Source: CAKZNE01 sp002695025 (lineage in GTDB: Bacteria; Bacteroidota; Bacteroidia; Flavobacteriales; Schleiferiaceae). From it: a stretch of 64,000 nucleotides of DNA. Below the pieces are notes generated by a model. That model had not been told where the DNA came from. It made no database searches and worked only from the letters and a program-made list of their open reading frames with translations. The DNA lies in assembly GCA_913043285.1 (NCBI GenBank), contig CAJWML010000014.1, positions 49,979 through 113,978 on the forward strand, read 5' to 3'. The position numbers were made by a program, and so were the translations under genes. Position 1 is the first letter of the stretch; every line of letters begins with the position of its first letter. Positions 51,414 through 59,844 of this stretch are shown in pieces.

Positions 51414-52109
51414 TTAGCGACTTCGTTTTTGCTTGAGGAACTCCTGCAGGTCCTTATTGGAGCCGTAGAGCACTAATATGTCGGTTTCTTTAATGTGCTG
51501 ATCAGGTGAAGCAATACCCTGTATATTCAGCTTGGTCCTGCTTTTACCCAAAATGCTGTTTACCTCTGACTTTTTGATAATGGTGAGTACCAGTAAGTTG
51601 TATTTCTTGCGGAAGCCTATCTCACGGATGGTTTTTCCTGCGTGCTCTTTGGGCACGCTGGCTTCAATGATGCTGAAGTCCTCACTCAGTTCAAAGGAAT
51701 CTATCACGTTGTTTACCGTAAGCTTTTTAGCCCATCGTTCGGCCGTTTCCTCTTCGGGGTGTACGATCTCATCTACTCCTATGGCATGTAAAACCTTTTC
51801 ATGCAGCGGGTTAATGGCCCGGCTGATCAGCCTTTTTACCTGCATATTCTTGAATATGGCGGTAGCCATGATATTGGCACCCTGGTCTTCCCCTATGGCA
51901 ACGATCACCACATCGGTATCTTCCAGTGGAAGTCCGGACACCGTAAACTCATCCGTAGCATCCATATTGATGGTATGCGAAATCTTTTCCTTGAACAGGT
52001 CTACCTTCTCCATCCGGGTGTCAATACCAATCACTTCGTTGCCTTGTGCCGTTAGTTTTTCGGCCAAGGATGCGCCAAAGTTCCCAAGTCCCGCAATAAT
52101 GTATTTCAT
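51414..52109 (-). CDS. KtrA/TrkA-type potassium channel regulatory subunit
   Basis: A 231-residue RCK protein. An N-terminal Rossmann fold (IIAGLGNFGASLAEKLTAQGNEVIGID) binds nucleotide, and a C-terminal RCK_C/TrkA-C domain follows (from about 135, EHAGKTIREIGFRKKYN). It gates the membrane subunit encoded just upstream, 11 bp away. The single RCK unit fits KtrA rather than the duplicated TrkA. Confidence 0.92.
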   Translation of the reverse strand: MKYIIAGLGNFGASLAEKLTAQGNEVIGIDTRMEKVDLFKEKISHTINMDATDEFTVSGLPLEDTDVVIVAIGEDQGANIMATAIFKNMQVKRLISRAINPLHEKVLHAIGVDEIVHPEEETAERWAKKLTVNNVIDSFELSEDFSIIEASVPKEHAGKTIREIGFRKKYNLLVLTIIKKSEVNSILGKSRTKLNIQGIASPDQHIKETDILVLYGSNKDLQEFLKQKRSR

Positions 52110-52120
52110 AGATCCTTCAT

Positions 52121-53869
52121 TTAGTTAATGGTGATTTCTTCGGTAGGGTAGCGATAGTTCTTGTGTTTCACCTTCCTGAAAAGTGCTATCATGATGGTGA
52201 GCATGCTTACTCTCCCTACAAACATAATAAGGCTGATAATGAGTTTACTGGCTCCTGAAAGTCCGGCTGTTATGCCCAGGCTCAGGCCTACCGTACTGTA
52301 GGCAGAGAAACATTCAAAAGCAATGTCCATCAGTTCTTTTTCACTATCAAATATGGAGATGAGGATAATGCCCATGCCAATAACGATGAGCGATAGTGAA
52401 ATGATTGCAAAGGAGCGCTTCACGGAGATGTCTGCAATCTCCCTGCGGAATATTTCAATGCGCGTTTTTCCCTTGGCCAGGCTGAGAATATTGAGGGTGG
52501 CAATGGCAAAAGTACTGGTCTTGATACCACCACCCGTTGAAGCAGGCGAAGCCCCGATCCACATCAGCAGAAAAACCATCATGGTAGTAGGGAAGAGCAT
52601 GGCCGACATATCAATGGAGTTGAAACCAGCCGTTCTTGGGGTGGTAGCCCCAAAAAGGGCCGTTACCACTTTTCCGAAGCCCTGGTGTTCAGCCAGGGTA
52701 TTGTTGTATTCCAGGAGGTAAAATATAACAAAGGCCACCCCAGTGATGGAAAGGGTGGTTATCAGGGTAATACGACTATTGATGTTGAGCACCCAGGGCC
52801 TGTAATCGGCTTTTTTCTTGCGGAAGGTAAAGAGCTTGCGAAGCTTGTACTTCAGGTAGTTCACAATATTGGATACAATGGGAAAACCTAATCCCCCTAA
52901 AACAAAAGTCATGATCACCGTGAGTTGCAGGAAGTAATTGTAACGGAAACTTCCTTCGTACAGGCTGTTGGAAAGGGTGGAAAACCCGGCATTGCAAAAG
53001 GCTGATATAGCGTGGAAGGCTGAGAAGAATATTTGGTCGTAAACCGACCCGAAGTGTTCATTTTCAAGACTCAAATAAATGAGTAGGCCGGAAAACGATT
53101 CAATACCGAAGGTGATGAGGATGATATACTTAAGTGTTGAGAATACCTCTCCAAGTTTCTTAGAATTGTTCATGTCGCTCAGTACCAGTTGATTTTCATA
53201 AGTGGAACCGCCCTTGAAGAAATAGCTGAAATAGCTGGCAAAGGTGAGTATGCCCAAGCCGCCCACCTGGAAAAGGATCATAATGATGGTTTGGCCAAAT
53301 TGGGTGAAGTAGGTGGCGGTATCCACCACTATCAGCCCGGTAACGCATACGGCACTGGTGGAGGTAAACAAGGCGTCAACAAAAGACAGGCCTCCTTGGG
53401 TAGCCTTAGGCAACATGAGCAGGAATGCCCCTGCTACGATGAGAAGCAGGAAGCTGCTTATAAAAAGCTGGGCCGGGTTTAAAATGGTCCGCCTGTAATT
53501 GAATTTTACCTCTGAAAACTCCCGGATAAAAGTAAGGATCACGGCCACCCGTACCCAAACCGGATTTTCAAGGAGTAGGTCCGTTTCAAAAGGAACGCCT
53601 ACAAACAGGAACATATAGAATATCCAGAGGGTAAAGGTGATGGACAGGAAGTCAAAAATAAAGACCTTCCGTTTGGTGAGCCCTGAGCGCTCGATATAAC
53701 GGGCAAAGGTGGAGATGATGCCGATACCGAGCACCACAAAATAAAAGCCGTTGAGAATTTGCTGGTAAAAATCGCTTTGCGAAAAACCAAAGTCCGAAAT
53801 AGAGGCCACAATACCCAGTATGCTTGCCCATAAAGCGAGCTTATAGAGCCACTCCGTGCGAAATTTCAT
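52121..53869 (-). CDS. KtrB/TrkH-type potassium transporter
   Basis: A 582-residue membrane protein with four M1-P-M2 units. The filter segments are recognisable: STSAVCVTGLIVVD, HAISAFCNAGFSTLS, ATTPRTAGFNSIDM and AYSTVGLSLGI. About 140 extra N-terminal residues add helices, as in some Bacteroidota members. It imports K+ with Na+ or H+. The regulatory subunit gene follows at 11 bp. Confidence 0.93.
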   Translation of the reverse strand: MKFRTEWLYKLALWASILGIVASISDFGFSQSDFYQQILNGFYFVVLGIGIISTFARYIERSGLTKRKVFIFDFLSITFTLWIFYMFLFVGVPFETDLLLENPVWVRVAVILTFIREFSEVKFNYRRTILNPAQLFISSFLLLIVAGAFLLMLPKATQGGLSFVDALFTSTSAVCVTGLIVVDTATYFTQFGQTIIMILFQVGGLGILTFASYFSYFFKGGSTYENQLVLSDMNNSKKLGEVFSTLKYIILITFGIESFSGLLIYLSLENEHFGSVYDQIFFSAFHAISAFCNAGFSTLSNSLYEGSFRYNYFLQLTVIMTFVLGGLGFPIVSNIVNYLKYKLRKLFTFRKKKADYRPWVLNINSRITLITTLSITGVAFVIFYLLEYNNTLAEHQGFGKVVTALFGATTPRTAGFNSIDMSAMLFPTTMMVFLLMWIGASPASTGGGIKTSTFAIATLNILSLAKGKTRIEIFRREIADISVKRSFAIISLSLIVIGMGIILISIFDSEKELMDIAFECFSAYSTVGLSLGITAGLSGASKLIISLIMFVGRVSMLTIMIALFRKVKHKNYRYPTEEITIN

Positions 53870-53987
53870 TCTTCAAAAGTCGCTATCTTCCCGGAATAAG
53901 GAAATTTTCGGACCATTGTTTTTTAGCGGGATGAACTAAATTATTCAGATAGAAGAAGTCTCCCGTCATCCTTTCATAAAAAGGGTA

Positions 53988-54572
53988 TCATCCTACTTTT
54001 TTATCCAGTTGTTTTTGCAATTCTTCGGTACGCTGCTTCATCAGTTTATCAAAATGAGTAGGGTAGGGCGCACCGATAAGGCCTGGAAAGGTTTTTTCAC
54101 CCGACTCCAGGATACCTTCATAGATGGCTACATGGCGGAAGTAATCATGGAGTTGTTTATTAAGTTCCTGGTCAAACCTGGCGTGGTAACGGCTTTTCAT
54201 AATGATACCCATGATCTCACGGTGGTTCTTCAATATGATCTTTCCTTCCACATAGTGTGCAATAGTGGTCTTGAGATCATCCATTTCACTGCGCTTGCTG
54301 AGGATCAATCGCCAGATGGCATCATTTTGCTCCAGGCGGGTGAGGATGGGCCAGTAAAAATCGCGGAGTTTTTCTTCCAGCAATTCCCTTTGCCTACGGG
54401 ATTTTTCGGTGATCACCTCGTAGAACATCTTCAGGAGGTACCCGATAACGGCAATGAGTACGGGTATAAGCAGTGACTCAATGTATTTGCCGGTATTCCC
54501 TTCTTCAGTGGATTGTGCCAGGAGGGGAAACAGCAGGAGTGTTTGCAGGAGAACGGTTACTAATATTCGCAT
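53988..54572 (-). CDS. Membrane-anchored protein of unknown function
   Basis: A 194-residue protein with a signal-like N-terminus (ILVTVLLQTLLLFPLLAQ) and a second hydrophobic segment (residues 33-50, SLLIPVLIAVIGYLLKMF). A long helical cytoplasmic part follows, rich in charged residues (KSRRQRELLEEKLRDFYWPILTRLE is its conserved-looking start, residues about 57-80). I do not recognise the family. It lies 79 bp after the VTT gene and may belong to the VioB-N-like group. Confidence 0.65.
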   Translation of the reverse strand: MRILVTVLLQTLLLFPLLAQSTEEGNTGKYIESLLIPVLIAVIGYLLKMFYEVITEKSRRQRELLEEKLRDFYWPILTRLEQNDAIWRLILSKRSEMDDLKTTIAHYVEGKIILKNHREIMGIIMKSRYHARFDQELNKQLHDYFRHVAIYEGILESGEKTFPGLIGAPYPTHFDKLMKQRTEELQKQLDKKVG

Positions 54573-54651
54573 GGATGAACTCTGTTTCTTAGTGAAAACC
54601 TCTTTAGGGCTGGTTGAAATGTTGTTAATACTGTGCCATCCTGTTAGCCTT

Positions 54652-55287
54652 TCAGGCCGTAAGGGTTTTGGTACCGGCCAGCCTTTTACGGAAAAGCAGG
54701 AAGAGAAGCGCCAGGGCCACTACCGCTACAAAAGACCATACATTGGCAGCCAGTGAAGTGGCGTAATGCCCCACTATGGCGTAGAGGATACAGGTGGGTG
54801 CCAGACCTGTTGCCGAGGCCAGTAGTACTCTGTGAAAGGGCATCTTTTCGGCCCCGGCCAGTATGATGACACTTTCCGACAAAACGGGGATAGCCCGGCT
54901 TATGATCAGGGCAAAATCGCCCCACTTGCCCAGTATTTCCTGGGCGCGTTGGTAACCGGAGCTGTTTTCATTCAGCCATAACTTTCCGGACAAACGGCCC
55001 AGGTAGTAGCCAAGGACGCAGGAGATCATCATACCACTGAATGATACCAGGGCCCCGATGGTTACCCCAAACAAATGACCACAGGTGATCATAATAATAC
55101 TGCTGGGTACCGGCAGTAGTATATCCAGTGCAAGGAGGCCAGAGGCCAGCAAGGCCGTCCATACCGTATCCTGTTCCATCAGGTATTGAGGATCTACCAG
55201 AAAAGGTATCTCCAGCGTTACAGCCAACCCAAAGGTGAGCAGTACTATAAAGATGGAGATGCCCAGTATTTTACCGATGAGTTTCAT
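54652..55287 (-). CDS. VTT (DedA-like) membrane protein
   Basis: A 211-residue membrane protein of the VTT/DedA superfamily, linked in E. coli to lipid flipping and membrane homeostasis. The core PSSIIMITCGHLFGVTIGALVSF and YYLGRLSGKL, with the later ISRAIPVLSESVIILAGAEKMPF, gives the re-entrant-loop signature. ATG at 55287 is chosen because it lies 4 bp after the kelch-like gene stop; a start at 55386 would overlap that gene by 95 bp. The same operon includes the VioB-N-like gene. Confidence 0.83.
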   Translation of the reverse strand: MKLIGKILGISIFIVLLTFGLAVTLEIPFLVDPQYLMEQDTVWTALLASGLLALDILLPVPSSIIMITCGHLFGVTIGALVSFSGMMISCVLGYYLGRLSGKLWLNENSSGYQRAQEILGKWGDFALIISRAIPVLSESVIILAGAEKMPFHRVLLASATGLAPTCILYAIVGHYATSLAANVWSFVAVVALALLFLLFRKRLAGTKTLTA

Positions 55288-55291
55288 CCGT

Positions 55292-56725
55292 TCATTTAGA
55301 TGGGTTCCAGTTGAGCTGTACTTCGTACAACACCTTGTTGGCGTAGGTAGGGTTGAACTCACTACTCTGTGGGGCGGTAGCCTCAATACCCCCGAATATC
55401 CAGCCTACCAGTACACTGCCGTCCTGATCCAGGCTGTTCAGGTCAATAATGGTTTTGGCATCATTCACGTAGGATAAAGCGGGATTGGGAATAAAGGCTG
55501 CATCAGAGCCTAAAAGCTTTGGCAGGGACTGGGATTCGGGCTGCGGGAATTCCTGCATACCGGCTTCACTTTGCACCACCGTGGTAATGGCCGAGGTAAA
55601 CGGCAACCAGTTGTTGATGGTGCTGGGCTTCAGCACTCCGTTTTCGTAGAAATAGTAGCTGATACCGCCCATCAAGGTATGGAACATGGCCTTTTTATCT
55701 GAATCCCAGAAAGAAACCAGCGAACATTCGTATTGGCTGAGCATTTGGGAAAATGCGGTATTGAGGGTAACGGTAGTTTGTCCGTTGTTGTCGATCAGTA
55801 TGGGGTTTACCCAGCCACCGTCATTTTTGGTAAACACACCTCCCAATACGGTAATGGCTTCATTTCCATCCGGGCGTATGGCGGAACATACGTTAAGATC
55901 CCTGCGATGGTACTGTGATTCGGCCCCGGTCTTGCCGCTGGGATCTTTAAAAACCTCGTAGTTGGAGATAGTAATCTTTCCTGCATCAATGCTCATGTTG
56001 AATTTACGGACCTCCTCGGTATACTTTCCGGTAATGCCACCTATGTAAATAGTATCGTAATCCTGCCCGAATACCAGGAAGTAGTCGTTACCTATCTTTT
56101 CCAGGCCACCACCGGTTACCCGGAACCTTTCGTCTTCCAGGTTGATAATGCTGCTTTCCAGGTCAGAAGCGTTGTTATTTTCAATGGCATTAACGGCCTT
56201 TTCAAAGTGAATAGCCGTAATGTGCGGGAAGGTTTTGAAGCGTTCAGGCTTGGTATAATTACCATAGGCTCCGTACCCGCCCACACAAATGAGGTAGGTG
56301 CCATCGTAATAGTACTCCATATTGGTGGCGCTCAGGGTTTGCTTGTACTTAGCGGGAAGTGCCATGTGTTTGAAATCTCCGGTCTGCGGGTTCAGGATAG
56401 AGATCCGGTCATTGGAATATTTGGAGTCAAAAACCCCGTTGGCATTAGCGGTACCGTGGAAACCCTGTATGCGGCCACCCACCATCATCAGGTAGGTGCC
56501 GTTATAGCCGTGTGCAGCAGACTGTATACCAAAAGCACCGGCTGGTTGTTGGGCAGCCTGTTTTACGGCTATGGTATAGGGCATGGAAGCAAGGGGTTCT
56601 GCCGCCAGTTCCACGGGATCAGTATCCGCAGCCGCAGCTGTAACATCGGTGGATTGTGGCATACTACAGGCGGTAAAGGCCGACACAAAAAAGCCGGAAA
56701 AAAGGGGGAGAATATGTTTTTTCAT
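55292..56725 (-). CDS. Kelch-like beta-propeller lipoprotein
   Basis: A 477-residue lipoprotein with lipobox AFTAC. Several repeats end in double glycine and aromatic strands: GTYLMMVGGRIQG, GTYLICVGGYGAYG, DTIYIGGITGKY, EAITVLGGVFTKN, FHTLMGGISYYF and LVGWIFGGIEA. This is the pattern of kelch or galactose-oxidase-like propellers, though no copper ligands are evident. It is 31 bp behind the VioB-N-like gene and 4 bp before the VTT gene. Extracytoplasmic, function unknown. Confidence 0.72.
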   Translation of the reverse strand: MKKHILPLFSGFFVSAFTACSMPQSTDVTAAAADTDPVELAAEPLASMPYTIAVKQAAQQPAGAFGIQSAAHGYNGTYLMMVGGRIQGFHGTANANGVFDSKYSNDRISILNPQTGDFKHMALPAKYKQTLSATNMEYYYDGTYLICVGGYGAYGNYTKPERFKTFPHITAIHFEKAVNAIENNNASDLESSIINLEDERFRVTGGGLEKIGNDYFLVFGQDYDTIYIGGITGKYTEEVRKFNMSIDAGKITISNYEVFKDPSGKTGAESQYHRRDLNVCSAIRPDGNEAITVLGGVFTKNDGGWVNPILIDNNGQTTVTLNTAFSQMLSQYECSLVSFWDSDKKAMFHTLMGGISYYFYENGVLKPSTINNWLPFTSAITTVVQSEAGMQEFPQPESQSLPKLLGSDAAFIPNPALSYVNDAKTIIDLNSLDQDGSVLVGWIFGGIEATAPQSSEFNPTYANKVLYEVQLNWNPSK

Positions 56726-56756
56726 GATTATAAAGGTTTGGTAGTGAATAAAGAAA

Positions 56757-58781
56757 TCAGCCTTGCATTACTCGGAGACACCAGGCCTGCAATAGTTTGG
56801 TACGGCTTTCTGAAAGGTCGCGGGTGCGGGGCATGTATTCTGTGGTAGGCCACATACTTCTTTGTATACGTTGATACATCCTGCGCGCCATATCGGGGCC
56901 GTTCCAGTAATCCTTGCTGTTTAAAGGCACATGCTTACTCATGGCCGGGTAGAGCAGGTAATAGTTGCGAAGTACCTTTTCGTAGAGGATCTCAAAGGTG
57001 AGGCTGTCATTGGCCACGGGCTGTTCAGCAGTGGGGTCCACGTAATACTGGTCGTAATTTTCATTGGGTAGTACGCGCATGGTGATGATCGGGAAGGTCA
57101 TGAGGTCTACCTGATCATAATTGGTAACGGTTTGCCCCGGTAAGGCACAGTAGAACAACTTATTGCCCGGTGTAGGTGTGGTTACAGCTATGGGAGTTTC
57201 CGGATCATAGGCAAAACTGTCTACCGGACCGTGTGCTGATTGATTAGGAGTCGTATCAAAAACTTGTATGGTCAGTCCACCCGGCACACTATTCACCTGG
57301 GATCCCCTGAAATATACGTTAAAGGAGCAGGGAACGTCCACACCGTTGAAGTTGAACTTGTTTTGCGGGGTAGTGGAAGAACTCTGCTCTGCGTAGACGG
57401 TAGAGGTGTCGCTGGCAATCATATAGTCCACTTCACGTGCTAATACCTGGTTGGCATCCGGCTGGTACAGTTCTGCGTACAGTTCCAGTATAACGGGGAA
57501 GGTTGAAGCGGAGTCACTCTCAGCGTTCTTATCTACCATGCTATCCGCGGCAGTATTGAGATAGACATCAATAAGTCCACCGCGCTTTATATAATTTTCA
57601 GTACTGTAATTGATAGGCCCGAGATCCTGGAAAGGCACATAGTCAGAACCCTGTTTCTGTACGATCCGGAGGCTTATGGTGCCGAGGCTGAATTTGGGGT
57701 TATCACCAGAGGTGCTGTTGTACTGTTCCGGGAAGGTATTGATCAGGTCCAGGCTCATAAAAGGCTTCTGGCTGTCCTGGTATTTAAAGAGAACAGGGGC
57801 CAGGCTGAAGTAGCAGCCTTTTGAAGGATCTTTGGGGTCTACCGGTTGTCCGTTACCTCCGGGGGAGATGAACGTTTCTACCGGCATCATCTGGCGGGAC
57901 ATGGTTATGGAGGAGAACTCACCTTCATACCAGGGTGATATGGTTCCGGTGATCTGCAGTTCAGCCGCATTCAGCCCCTGCTCTTTGTAAAGGTCCACGA
58001 GCCTGGTCAAGGTGGCGGTGCTGTAATCAAATCCTCCGATGGGGGGCAGGGAGCGGAAGAGGCTGTACCGGATCATCACCCCTTTGAAGTCATTGCGGCT
58101 GGTAACGTCTGTGCCCAGGGCATCCAGGATCTCCTGCCCGGCCAGGGCTTCTTTGGGAATGGTGTGGTATACGGCTGCGGAGGCTCCTGCGGAAGCTGTT
58201 AGCGCTACGTTCCTTTGAAAGTTGATGTAGCGGGTAGATCCTTTGGAGGGTGTACCGCTCATCAGGGTATTGCCATCTTTTTCAAGCAACAGATTGCTGG
58301 CAATGAATTGTGAGCTGGGTACTGACTCCGGGTTTACGTCACAGATCACTCCGGTAGAGGCCATATCGCCCCCGGGGCGCATATTGAAAGATAGTTCGGC
58401 ACCCAATAGGCTACTGCCGGTGTCAAAATCATCGGGACTGGTTTGAACGCTCTGAACCGCTACGCCTTTCATGGTGAGGCCCATGCCACCGTAGTAGTTC
58501 CATTCCGCAGGAATAAGCTGGGCGGGTTTGCCATTGCTGTCATGAAACTGCTGGATGTTCTGGGACCATTCCAGCCATTCCTCATCGGTCATGCCGAAGG
58601 TGTTGGGTTCCACCATTAGCGAATCGGCCAGGCGTAAGGGCTTGCCGTTCCATTCCGGCCGTGGCGGATTAAAGCTTTCATTGATAAATGTGTAGTTGGA
58701 ATAGTCGTCATTGTTGGCTGTACCCACGTTAACATCAATAAGGCCATTGAAGTTAATTCGTGGAAAATCGAATTGACTCAT
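56757..58781 (-). CDS. Homologue of the N-terminal half of VioB/RebD (iminophenyl-pyruvate dimer synthase), without the ferritin-like domain
   Basis: A 674-residue protein without signal peptide. The opening FDFPRINFNGLIDVNVGTAN and the closing segment, from NYYLLYPAMSKHVP (606 on) to YMPRTRDLSESRTKLL (649-664), match what I recall of the N-terminal half of VioB: FPRIHF...VNAPTAN, YYELVYPFMS and YMPSTRELS. GVMIRYSLF is a further match (VioB GLTVQYALF). VioB and RebD are about 1000 residues and carry a C-terminal ferritin-like domain that forms the indole imine dimer. Here the protein stops ten residues after the shared region. No VioA-like oxidase is nearby. Its role is therefore unknown. Confidence 0.72.
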   Translation of the reverse strand: MSQFDFPRINFNGLIDVNVGTANNDDYSNYTFINESFNPPRPEWNGKPLRLADSLMVEPNTFGMTDEEWLEWSQNIQQFHDSNGKPAQLIPAEWNYYGGMGLTMKGVAVQSVQTSPDDFDTGSSLLGAELSFNMRPGGDMASTGVICDVNPESVPSSQFIASNLLLEKDGNTLMSGTPSKGSTRYINFQRNVALTASAGASAAVYHTIPKEALAGQEILDALGTDVTSRNDFKGVMIRYSLFRSLPPIGGFDYSTATLTRLVDLYKEQGLNAAELQITGTISPWYEGEFSSITMSRQMMPVETFISPGGNGQPVDPKDPSKGCYFSLAPVLFKYQDSQKPFMSLDLINTFPEQYNSTSGDNPKFSLGTISLRIVQKQGSDYVPFQDLGPINYSTENYIKRGGLIDVYLNTAADSMVDKNAESDSASTFPVILELYAELYQPDANQVLAREVDYMIASDTSTVYAEQSSSTTPQNKFNFNGVDVPCSFNVYFRGSQVNSVPGGLTIQVFDTTPNQSAHGPVDSFAYDPETPIAVTTPTPGNKLFYCALPGQTVTNYDQVDLMTFPIITMRVLPNENYDQYYVDPTAEQPVANDSLTFEILYEKVLRNYYLLYPAMSKHVPLNSKDYWNGPDMARRMYQRIQRSMWPTTEYMPRTRDLSESRTKLLQAWCLRVMQG

Positions 58782-58907
58782 AGAGTAGGTTTGTTTGGTT
58801 GACTTAAAAAATACTGACTACTATATTAGGAAAATTTGAGCAGATATGGGGAATAAAATACGTGACTGGAAGTAATTTTTGAGCGGGTGTATTCCATATA
58901 CAGGGGA

Positions 58908-58922
58908 GTGTATAAGAGACAG
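58908..58922 (+). other. Nextera/Tn5 mosaic-end adapter match
   Basis: GTGTATAAGAGACAG is identical to the last 15 bases of the 19-bp mosaic end used in transposase library kits. The four bases before it differ. Its translation VYKRQ is a known contaminant signature. A chance match of this length in 64 kb is very unlikely. Confidence 0.75.
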
Positions 58923-58928
58923 GACGCC

Positions 58929-58970
58929 TTATCCACGCTTTATCCATACCTTATGTACGGCTTATCCACG
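58929..58970 (+). repeat. Four DnaA-box-like 9-mers with exact 11-bp period
   Basis: TTATCCACG (58929), TTATCCATA (58940), TTATGTACG (58951) and TTATCCACG (58962) are direct repeats with start points exactly 11 bp apart. Against the DnaA box TTATNCACA they score 8, 8, 7 and 8 of 9. Alternatives are a site for a PhoB/OmpR-type regulator, which also binds 11-bp repeats. Confidence 0.65.
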
Positions 58971-59241
58971 GAGTATACCCGTATCAACGCTGAGGCATTG
59001 TGGGTGATCTGCACTAAAGGTGGGGACAGGAAAAAGGTGGAGAGGTATTTTAACGTTTTTTGCAGAAGGAATAGTACGTGGGGAAATACCCCGGATCTTC
59101 AGCGAAGACCGGAAGCGCGGGCAGGTGAGTAGCCGTGAATTTTGGCTTGTTAAAGGGGTAATGACCAGTATGCAATCCATTATAATCTCAGGTTCCCGTA
59201 ATTAAATTCAAAAAAGAAAGGAGTTATCAATAAAATAGGTT

Positions 59242-59249
59242 TACATTTG
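59242..59249 (+). promoter_or_regulatory. -7 box of the cold-shock gene
   Basis: TACATTTG matches TAnnTTTG. A start near 59255 gives a leader of about 300 nt before the csp ATG at 59556. Confidence 0.5.
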
Positions 59250-59555
59250 CAGAATTATTGTGAGGAGAAAATGTTTTTTAAAGTTTTTCCTCGCGCTTTT
59301 GCGGAAGCAACAAACAATTATGTTGTCTTAGATCCGGGAATTACAAGTAAGTAGTAGTATTATTTTTTAGGATTTTCCTCTTTTTTAGTATTTATTCTTC
59401 TCCTTTTCCTCTTTCATGCAGATAATATCTTTGGCCCTGATCAGTTTAAAGCTGACACAATCATGGGTTTTGTGAGTTTCGGGAAGTTTAAATGTTTTAA
59501 CATGAATTTAATTAAGAAAATCAAAGACATTTTTGTCGCACAAAAAATCAGTACT
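59250..59555 (+). other. Long cold-shock leader with a 27-codon upstream reading frame
   Basis: The leader includes an ATG at 59271 behind a good ribosome site (GAGGAGAAA). It opens a 27-codon frame that ends with TAG at 59354. A pyrimidine-rich stretch (about 59360-59415) follows. Long leaders of cold-shock mRNAs in other bacteria refold with temperature; here this is inference. Confidence 0.5.
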
Positions 59556-59747
59556 ATGAAAACAGGAACGGTTAAATTTTTCAACAACACTAAAGGTTTC
59601 GGATTTATTCAGTCTAAAGAAACCAATGAAGAAATATTTGTACACCAGAGTGGGTTAATTGACGACATCCGTGAAAACGATGAAGTTTTGTTTGATACCA
59701 CCCAGGGCAAGAAGGGAATAAATGCCATTAATGTGAAACTGGCTTAA
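59556..59747 (+). CDS. Cold-shock domain protein
   Basis: A 63-residue single cold-shock domain with the RNA-binding motifs RNP1 (KGFGFIQ) and RNP2 (EIFVHQS). It binds single-stranded RNA and DNA. I start it at ATG 59556, which matches the family's N-terminus MKTGTVKFFN. In-frame ATGs at 59463 and 59502 would add 31 or 18 residues unlike the family. A terminator follows. Confidence 0.93.
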   Translation: MKTGTVKFFNNTKGFGFIQSKETNEEIFVHQSGLIDDIRENDEVLFDTTQGKKGINAINVKLA

Positions 59748-59772
59748 GAGCCTCTTTTCATTACGAATCAGA

Positions 59773-59797
59773 AAGCCATCGAAAGATGGCTTTTTTT
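59773..59797 (+). terminator. Terminator after the cold-shock gene
   Basis: Stem AAGCCATC with GATGGCTT and a GAAA tetraloop, followed by seven T. Confidence 0.92.
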
Positions 59798-59844
59798 ATT
59801 TGGGGTTGAAGGTTTACGTTCAGAAATCCTTATGGGGCTGGCAT

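Larger units (their letters stand above)
58782..59241. other. Non-coding stretch with possible assembly join
   Basis: I see no convincing gene in these 460 bp. The first 120 bp are the upstream region of the VioB-N-like gene. At 58908-58922 there is a 15-nt adapter match, followed by an 11-bp periodic array (58929-58970). The rest, to the cold-shock promoter, is unstructured, apart from TCTTCAGCGAAGA (59096-59108), a small hairpin. Short reading frames on both strands lack family resemblance. Confidence 0.6.

Noticed and set aside
51532..52128. 198-residue frame opposite the KtrA gene
   Set aside because: Antisense shadow of a conserved RCK protein, rich in serine and isoleucine with no family motif.
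58908..58922. A real Tn5-like transposon end
   Set aside because: Only 15 of the 19 bases of the artificial mosaic end match, there is no second end, no target duplication and no transposase gene nearby. Library adapter is more likely.
58887..59132. 81-residue reading frame across the DnaA-box-like array
   Set aside because: Its start is within adapter-derived sequence (YRGVYKRQ) and the rest has no family resemblance or codon bias.
59463..59555. N-terminal extension of the cold-shock protein by 31 residues
   Set aside because: The domain starts at MKTGTVKFF and the extra residues are unlike the family. The region is better explained as leader RNA.
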